11,520 nt of DNA from positions 1 through 11,520 of the forward strand of contig JAFAKI010000074.1 of assembly GCA_019235595.1 (NCBI GenBank), written 5' to 3'. This document shows, one piece after another, positions 7,980 through 11,520 of the stretch (positions within the stretch are counted from its first letter, which is position 1; each line of letters starts with the position of its first letter). A program made the position numbers and the translations under genes. The stretch is from Mucilaginibacter sp. (GTDB taxonomy: Bacteria; Bacteroidota; Bacteroidia; Sphingobacteriales; Sphingobacteriaceae). The notes beneath the pieces were generated by a model that ran no database searches, was not told the DNA's origin, and worked only from the letters and a program-made list of their open reading frames with translations.

Positions 7980-8008
7980 GCATCGAATTCAAAAAAAGGA
8001 TAAAAAAC

Positions 8009-9397
8009 ATGGACTACGATTTAATTGTAATAGGGTCTGGCCCCGGAGGTTATGTAGCTGCTATACGTGCTTCACAGCTTGGCCTGAAAACCGCTATAGT
8101 TGAGAAAGAATCATTAGGTGGCATTTGCCTTAACTGGGGTTGTATTCCAACCAAAGCATTGTTAAAGAGTGCACAGGTATTTGAATATTTAAATCGTGCT
8201 ACTGATTATGGTGTAAAAGTCGCCGGAGGCGAAGTTGATTTTGAATCCGTAATAAAAAGAAGTCGTGGTGTTGCTGACGGAATGAGCAAGGGCGTTCAGT
8301 TCCTGATGAAGAAGAAGAAGATTGAAGTACTAATGGGTACCGGTAAGCTGAAAGCGAAAAATACTGTTGAAGTAAAAGCTGCTGACGGCGCTACCAAAAC
8401 ATATACTGCAAAACATATCATTTTAGCCACAGGTGGCCGTTCACGCGAGTTGCCTAACATCAAACAGGATGGTGTAAAAGTGATCGGTTACCGCCAGGCA
8501 ATGAACTTGCCAAAGCAACCAAAATCAATGATCGTAGTTGGTTCGGGCGCTATTGGTATCGAATTTGCCTATTTCTATAATACTATTGGCACTAAAGTTA
8601 CCGTCGTTGAATTCCTGGACAACATTGTTCCTTTAGAAGATGAAGAGGTTTCAAAGGGATTAAGCCGTATCCTGAAAAAACAGGGTATCGAGATCATGAC
8701 CAGTTCAAACGTTGAATCGGTTGATAGTACCGGCGACATTTGCAAAGTAAACGTGAAAACTCCTACCGGCAATGTTTCCCTGGAAGCAGAGATCGTATTA
8801 TCTGCAGTTGGTATCAGCACAAATATCGAGGGCATTGGTCTCGAAGAATTGAGTGTTAAAACTGACAGAGGTAAGGTTGTAGTTGACGATTTCTATAAAA
8901 CCAATGTCGAAGGTATTTATGCCATCGGCGATATTGTTAAAGGACAGGCGCTGGCACACGTTGCTTCTGCTGAAGGCATTATCTGCGTTGAAAAAATAGC
9001 AGGCCATAACCCTGAGCCATTAAATTATAATAATATCCCGGGTTGTACTTATTGCGCCCCGGAAATTGCTTCAGTTGGTTACACTGAAAAAGCGGCTAAA
9101 GAAGCCGGTTATGAGATCAGAATAGGCAAATTCCCGTTCTCTGCATCAGGCAAAGCATCTGCTGCAGGCGCTAAAGACGGCTTTGTAAAAGTGATCTTCG
9201 ACGCCAAATACGGCGAGTTCCTTGGCGCCCATATGCTTGGCCATAACGTAACTGAAATGATCGCCGAAGTAGTTACCGCGCGCAAACTGGAAACTACCGG
9301 CCACGAGATCATTAAATCGGTTCACCCACACCCAACCATGAGCGAAGCAGTGATGGAAGCTGCTGCTGAAGCCTATGGTGAGTGTATCCACTTATAA
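8009..9397 (+). CDS. lpdA: Dihydrolipoyl dehydrogenase (E3)
   Basis: This FAD enzyme reoxidises dihydrolipoamide on the E2 or GcvH partner and passes electrons to NAD+, serving pyruvate, 2-oxoglutarate or branched-chain oxoacid dehydrogenases and glycine cleavage. The 462 residues match the family length. Visible parts are the FAD-binding loop GSGPGG (9-14), the redox disulfide C40/C45 in GGICLNWGCIPTK, the ATGG strand (about 140-143), the NAD-binding loop GSGAIG (178-183), the second FAD contact AIGD (305-308), and the C-terminal active-site pair H441/E446 in HPHPTMSE, supplied across the dimer interface. All catalytic residues are present. No E1, E2 or gcv gene is adjacent, so it may be a shared E3 transcribed alone or with the hydrolase downstream. 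The start follows AAGGA at 7996-8000 and begins directly with the FAD strand. Confidence 0.96.
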   Translation: MDYDLIVIGSGPGGYVAAIRASQLGLKTAIVEKESLGGICLNWGCIPTKALLKSAQVFEYLNRATDYGVKVAGGEVDFESVIKRSRGVADGMSKGVQFLMKKKKIEVLMGTGKLKAKNTVEVKAADGATKTYTAKHIILATGGRSRELPNIKQDGVKVIGYRQAMNLPKQPKSMIVVGSGAIGIEFAYFYNTIGTKVTVVEFLDNIVPLEDEEVSKGLSRILKKQGIEIMTSSNVESVDSTGDICKVNVKTPTGNVSLEAEIVLSAVGISTNIEGIGLEELSVKTDRGKVVVDDFYKTNVEGIYAIGDIVKGQALAHVASAEGIICVEKIAGHNPEPLNYNNIPGCTYCAPEIASVGYTEKAAKEAGYEIRIGKFPFSASGKASAAGAKDGFVKVIFDAKYGEFLGAHMLGHNVTEMIAEVVTARKLETTGHEIIKSVHPHPTMSEAVMEAAAEAYGECIHL

Positions 9398-9406
9398 TAA
9401 GTACTG

Positions 9407-9479
9407 AGTCTGAAGTCTTAAGTCGAAAGTCTGATTTTGGGGCTTTAGACTTAAGACTTTTGACTTAAGACTTCTGACT
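9407..9479. repeat. Long inverted repeat between lpdA and the MBL-fold gene
   Basis: The arms 9412-9432 and 9454-9474 are 21 bases each and complementary except for one G:T position. Past one mismatch (9411/9475) the pairing continues for four more bases (9407-9410 with 9476-9479). The loop is 21 bases (9433-9453) and contains GATTTTGGGG. The arms are built from reiterations of GACTTAAGACTT and its complement. The element begins 10 bases after the lpdA stop and ends 11 bases before the next ATG. It has no T run directly after it, so it is not a standard terminator, and it looks like a dispersed repeat. Confidence 0.85.
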
Positions 9480-9490
9480 TACCACCTACT

Positions 9491-10330
9491 ATGAAACTCC
9501 ACACCATCGATACCGGCTTTTTTAAGTTAGACGGCGGTGCCATGTTTGGCGTTGTTCCGAAAACGATCTGGAACAAAACTAATCCAGCGGACGAGAATAA
9601 CCTGTGTACCTGGGCTATGCGATGCTTACTGGTTGAAGATGGTAACCGGTTAATACTAATTGATACTGGCATTGGTGATAAGCAGGATGCCAAATTCTTT
9701 AGCTATTACTACCTGCATGGGGATGCAAGTCTCAACTCGTCTTTGGCAAAACTCCGATTTAGTGTTGATGACATTACCGATGTATTCCTCACACACCTCC
9801 ATTTCGACCATGTAGGCGGTGCGGTAAAAAAGGAAGGTGAAAGGTTATTGCCTGCTTTCAAGAATGCAACCTATTGGAGCAACCAAGAGCATTGGGATTG
9901 GGCCGTTAACCCGAATGACCGTGAAAAAGCATCCTTTTTAAAAGAAAATATATTGCCTATTCAGGAAAGCGGACAGTTAAAGTTCGTCGGTTCACAGGAT
10001 GGTGTTCAATTTATGGACGGTTTTGACGTCCGTTTCGTTTATGGCCACACCGATGCAATGATGTTGCCATTGATCAGCTATAAAGGCAGAAAAATACTGT
10101 ATATGGCTGATCTTCTGCCGTCTGTAGGCCACCTGCCTCTCCCCTATGTGATGGCTTATGATATGTTTCCTTTAAAAACACTCAACGAAAAGAAAATATT
10201 TTTGAATGAAGCCTTGGAAAAGGAATATATTTTGTATTTTGAACACGATCCGATTAATGAGTGTTGTACTTTACAACAAACCGAAAGAGGCATAAGGGTT
10301 AAGGACACTTTTAAACTGAATGAACTGTAA
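9491..10330 (+). CDS. MBL-fold metallo-hydrolase
   Basis: This is a 279-residue metallo-beta-lactamase-fold hydrolase, probably cytoplasmic because no signal peptide is seen. The di-metal ligand set is complete: HLHFDH (H102, H104, D106, H107), then H186 in YGHTDAM, D207 in MADLLP and H252 in FEHDP. The N-terminal strand region ends in LILIDTGIGD (54-63), where the family usually has D-T-G-x-G before the metal motif. The overall pattern resembles the group that includes AiiA-like N-acyl homoserine lactonases, but many members have other or unknown substrates, so no substrate is assigned. It lies 93 bases after lpdA on the same strand with a long inverted repeat between. I see no TAnnTTTG promoter of its own and no Shine-Dalgarno, so it may be read through from lpdA. 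Confidence 0.88.
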   Translation: MKLHTIDTGFFKLDGGAMFGVVPKTIWNKTNPADENNLCTWAMRCLLVEDGNRLILIDTGIGDKQDAKFFSYYYLHGDASLNSSLAKLRFSVDDITDVFLTHLHFDHVGGAVKKEGERLLPAFKNATYWSNQEHWDWAVNPNDREKASFLKENILPIQESGQLKFVGSQDGVQFMDGFDVRFVYGHTDAMMLPLISYKGRKILYMADLLPSVGHLPLPYVMAYDMFPLKTLNEKKIFLNEALEKEYILYFEHDPINECCTLQQTERGIRVKDTFKLNEL

Positions 10331-10404
10331 ACCAAATAGTTAAACAACAAATTTTTAAGTTTAAAAAGCTACTTATTTTAATTTGAATGTAAAGACAGAT
10401 TGCG

Positions 10405-10424
10405 TTGTTATTTTTTAATAACAA
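10405..10424. promoter_or_regulatory. Perfect palindrome over the rpoD -33 region (possible operator)
   Basis: TTGTTATT (10405-10412) and AATAACAA (10417-10424) form a perfect 8-base inverted repeat around TTTT. The left arm begins with the TTG that serves as the -33 element and the right arm lies in the promoter spacer. The position suits a dimeric repressor or other regulator. As RNA it would lie upstream of the start site, so it would act as DNA if at all. It could also be chance in AT-rich sequence. Confidence 0.45.
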
Positions 10425-10437
10425 TTTCGTACCTTTG
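10405..10437 (+). promoter_or_regulatory. Promoter of rpoD, Bacteroidota -33/-7 type
   Basis: TTG (10405-10407) and TACCTTTG (10430-10437) are separated by 22 bases, within the range reported for Bacteroidota primary-sigma promoters (TTG, then TAnnTTTG). Transcription would start near 10441, leaving a leader of about 39 bases. This is the only promoter in the window where both elements are clear. Confidence 0.75.
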
Positions 10438-10442
10438 CACGT

Positions 10443-10465
10443 TCAATTCTATAAGTAAGAATTGA
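10443..10465 (+). promoter_or_regulatory. Hairpin at the predicted 5' end of the rpoD mRNA
   Basis: TCAATTCT (10443-10450) pairs perfectly with AGAATTGA (10458-10465) around a 7-base loop, within a few bases of the predicted start of transcription. The right arm covers the first two bases of GAGG (10464-10467), the only purine-rich candidate ribosome site, which ends 12 bases before the ATG. It could protect the 5' end or tune translation. Confidence 0.45.
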
Positions 10466-10479
10466 GGTAATAAACATAG

Positions 10480-11340
10480 ATGAGACAACTCAAAATAACC
10501 CAATCTATTACCAATCGCGAGTCGCAATCGCTTGATAAATATCTTCACGAAATTGGTAAAGTTGACTTAATCACTGCAGAAGAAGAAGTAATTCTGGCAC
10601 AAAAGATCAGAGAGGGCGATCAGGCAGCTCTTGAAAGATTGACAAAGACAAACTTGCGCTTTGTTGTGTCTGTGGCAAAACAATATCAAAATCAGGGCCT
10701 TACACTTGGTGACCTGATAAATGAGGGCAATCTTGGCCTTATTAAGGCGGCGAAACGTTTTGACGAAACTAAGGGTTTCAAATTCATCTCCTACGCCGTA
10801 TGGTGGATTCGTCAATCGATATTGCAAGCTATTGCCGAGCAATCTCGTATTGTTCGTTTACCATTAAACCAGGTGGGGTCATTAAGTAAGATCAGCAAGG
10901 CATTCTCAAAATTAGAACAAGAGTATGAGCGCGAGCCATCTCCGGAAGAACTGGCCGATATGCTGGAAACTACTGTCGACAAGATTTCTGATACATTAAG
11001 CAATTCAGGACGCCATGTTTCTATGGACGCTCCGTTTGTACAGGGCGAAGAAAACACTTTACTGGATGTATTGGAAAACCAGGAACCCAACACCGACTCT
11101 ATTTTGATTAATGAGTCGCTGTCGGAAGAAATAAAACGTTCCCTTTCTACGCTTACCGAGCGTGAGCGCGAAATCATCGTATTATTCTTCGGATTAGGCA
11201 CCAATCATCCGCTTTCGCTGGAAGAAATTGGCGAAAAATTCAATCTGACACGTGAACGCGTGCGTCAGATAAAAGACAAAGCACTGCAACGATTGAGGCA
11301 CACATCAAGAAGTAAAATTCTGAAATCATATTTAGGTTAA
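10480..11340 (+). CDS. rpoD: Primary RNA polymerase sigma factor (sigma-70 family, short Bacteroidota form)
   Basis: This subunit directs RNA polymerase to housekeeping promoters. The 286 residues contain region 1.2 (about 16-50; SLDKYLHEIGKVDLITAEEE), region 2 (55-125, with LTLGDLINEGNLGLIKAAKRF for core binding and SYAVWWIRQSI for -10 melting), region 3 (about 135-200, with SLSKISKAFSKL and EPSPEELADML) and region 4 (about 215-280; LTEREREIIVLFFGLG, then the helix-turn-helix SLEEIGEKFNLTRERVRQIKDKAL). Region 1.1 and the non-conserved insert of E. coli RpoD are absent, as is usual for primary sigma of Bacteroidota, which recognises TTTG/TAnnTTTG. Full conservation of regions 2 and 4 and this architecture argue for the primary sigma and not an alternative factor. 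It has its own promoter and terminator, so it is probably a single-gene transcript. Promoters of matching type occur upstream of other genes in the window. Confidence 0.95.
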   Translation: MRQLKITQSITNRESQSLDKYLHEIGKVDLITAEEEVILAQKIREGDQAALERLTKTNLRFVVSVAKQYQNQGLTLGDLINEGNLGLIKAAKRFDETKGFKFISYAVWWIRQSILQAIAEQSRIVRLPLNQVGSLSKISKAFSKLEQEYEREPSPEELADMLETTVDKISDTLSNSGRHVSMDAPFVQGEENTLLDVLENQEPNTDSILINESLSEEIKRSLSTLTEREREIIVLFFGLGTNHPLSLEEIGEKFNLTRERVRQIKDKALQRLRHTSRSKILKSYLG

Positions 11341-11363
11341 ACTTTCCTAAAGGTCATTAAGAT

Positions 11364-11398
11364 AAATCCTTGTCACATGAAAATGGCAAGGATTTTTT
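11364..11398 (+). terminator. Factor-independent terminator after rpoD
   Basis: AAATCCTTG (11364-11372) pairs perfectly with CAAGGATTT (11387-11395), and the T run extends to 11398. Inside, CAT-GAAA-ATG can form a small tip hairpin with a GAAA loop. It begins 24 bases after the rpoD stop. Confidence 0.85.
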
Positions 11399-11520
11399 AT
11401 TTCTAACTACTCGGAGTAGATGATATTAAAGTCAATTAGCTACTATACTTCATTAAAACTATAAATTTTAAAATAATCTTTAGAGTAAGCTTGTCATTGT
11501 CATCCTTTCGTCAAGGTCCT

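Larger units (their letters stand above)
7697..8008. other. 312-base AT-rich divergent intergenic region, no gene
   Basis: This gap separates the divergent receptor and lpdA genes. It holds one promoter element at each end, facing outward. Between them lies about 200 bases of very AT-rich sequence with a perfect 12-base palindrome AATATTAATATT at 7779-7790. I see no open frame with coding character, no tRNA and no clear terminator. A short G+C patch at 7931-7945 lies between A and T runs but does not form a convincing hairpin. Confidence 0.7.

Noticed and set aside
9398..9490. The lpdA downstream inverted repeat as a standard terminator.
   Set aside because: No T run follows the stem and the loop is long, so it is listed as a repeat. 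Partial termination remains possible.
11400..11520. Possible 3' end of a minus-strand gene entering from the right edge (an open frame ending at about 11488), and a small palindrome CTACTC-G-GAGTAG at 11407-11419.
   Set aside because: Only about a dozen codons are visible and they show no motif, and the palindrome arms are just six bases. I see nothing supportable in this tail.

Overview
The window looks like a stretch of core chromosome from a member of the Bacteroidota, most likely Sphingobacteriaceae (Mucilaginibacter or Pedobacter type). Four things point there: a type III glutamine synthetase; a short primary sigma factor without region 1.1; a large outer-membrane TonB-dependent receptor with an N-terminal carboxypeptidase-regulatory-like domain; and promoters of the Bacteroidota form TAnnTTTG upstream of several genes, with almost no Shine-Dalgarno sequences. 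The genus is an inference from gene content and style, not from a search.

Layout, left to right. The C-terminal half of a glutamine synthetase III gene (glnN) enters from the left edge and ends at a hairpin terminator. A ClC-family anion channel/transporter with a C-terminal CBS pair follows (1185-3041). A spacer with short tandem repeats then leads to a Bacteroidota-type purM (AIR synthetase, start chosen at 3164), whose promoter sits so close to the start codon that the mRNA may be leaderless. A strong bidirectional terminator (4377-4405) separates purM from a convergent, minus-strand Oar-like TonB-dependent receptor (4427-7696). A 312-base AT-rich divergent region carries promoters for the receptor and for lpdA (dihydrolipoyl dehydrogenase, 8009-9397). 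A long inverted repeat separates lpdA from an MBL-fold hydrolase (9491-10330). The primary sigma factor gene rpoD (10480-11340) has the best-formed promoter in the window, overlapped by a perfect palindrome, and ends at a terminator. The last 120 bases hold no gene I can support.

The genes do not form one pathway. They cover nitrogen assimilation (GlnN), purine synthesis (PurM), 2-oxoacid dehydrogenase complexes (Lpd), transcription initiation (RpoD), anion transport (ClC), outer-membrane uptake (TonB receptor) and an unassigned hydrolase. Most are probably transcribed as single genes, with lpdA and the hydrolase a possible pair. I found no mobile element, CRISPR array, RNA gene, phage gene or defence system, and no convincing new multi-gene system. 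The points most worth a second look are the ClC protein with replaced coupling and selectivity residues, the possible leaderless start of purM, the palindrome and leader hairpin at the rpoD promoter, and the repeat-like intergenic elements.
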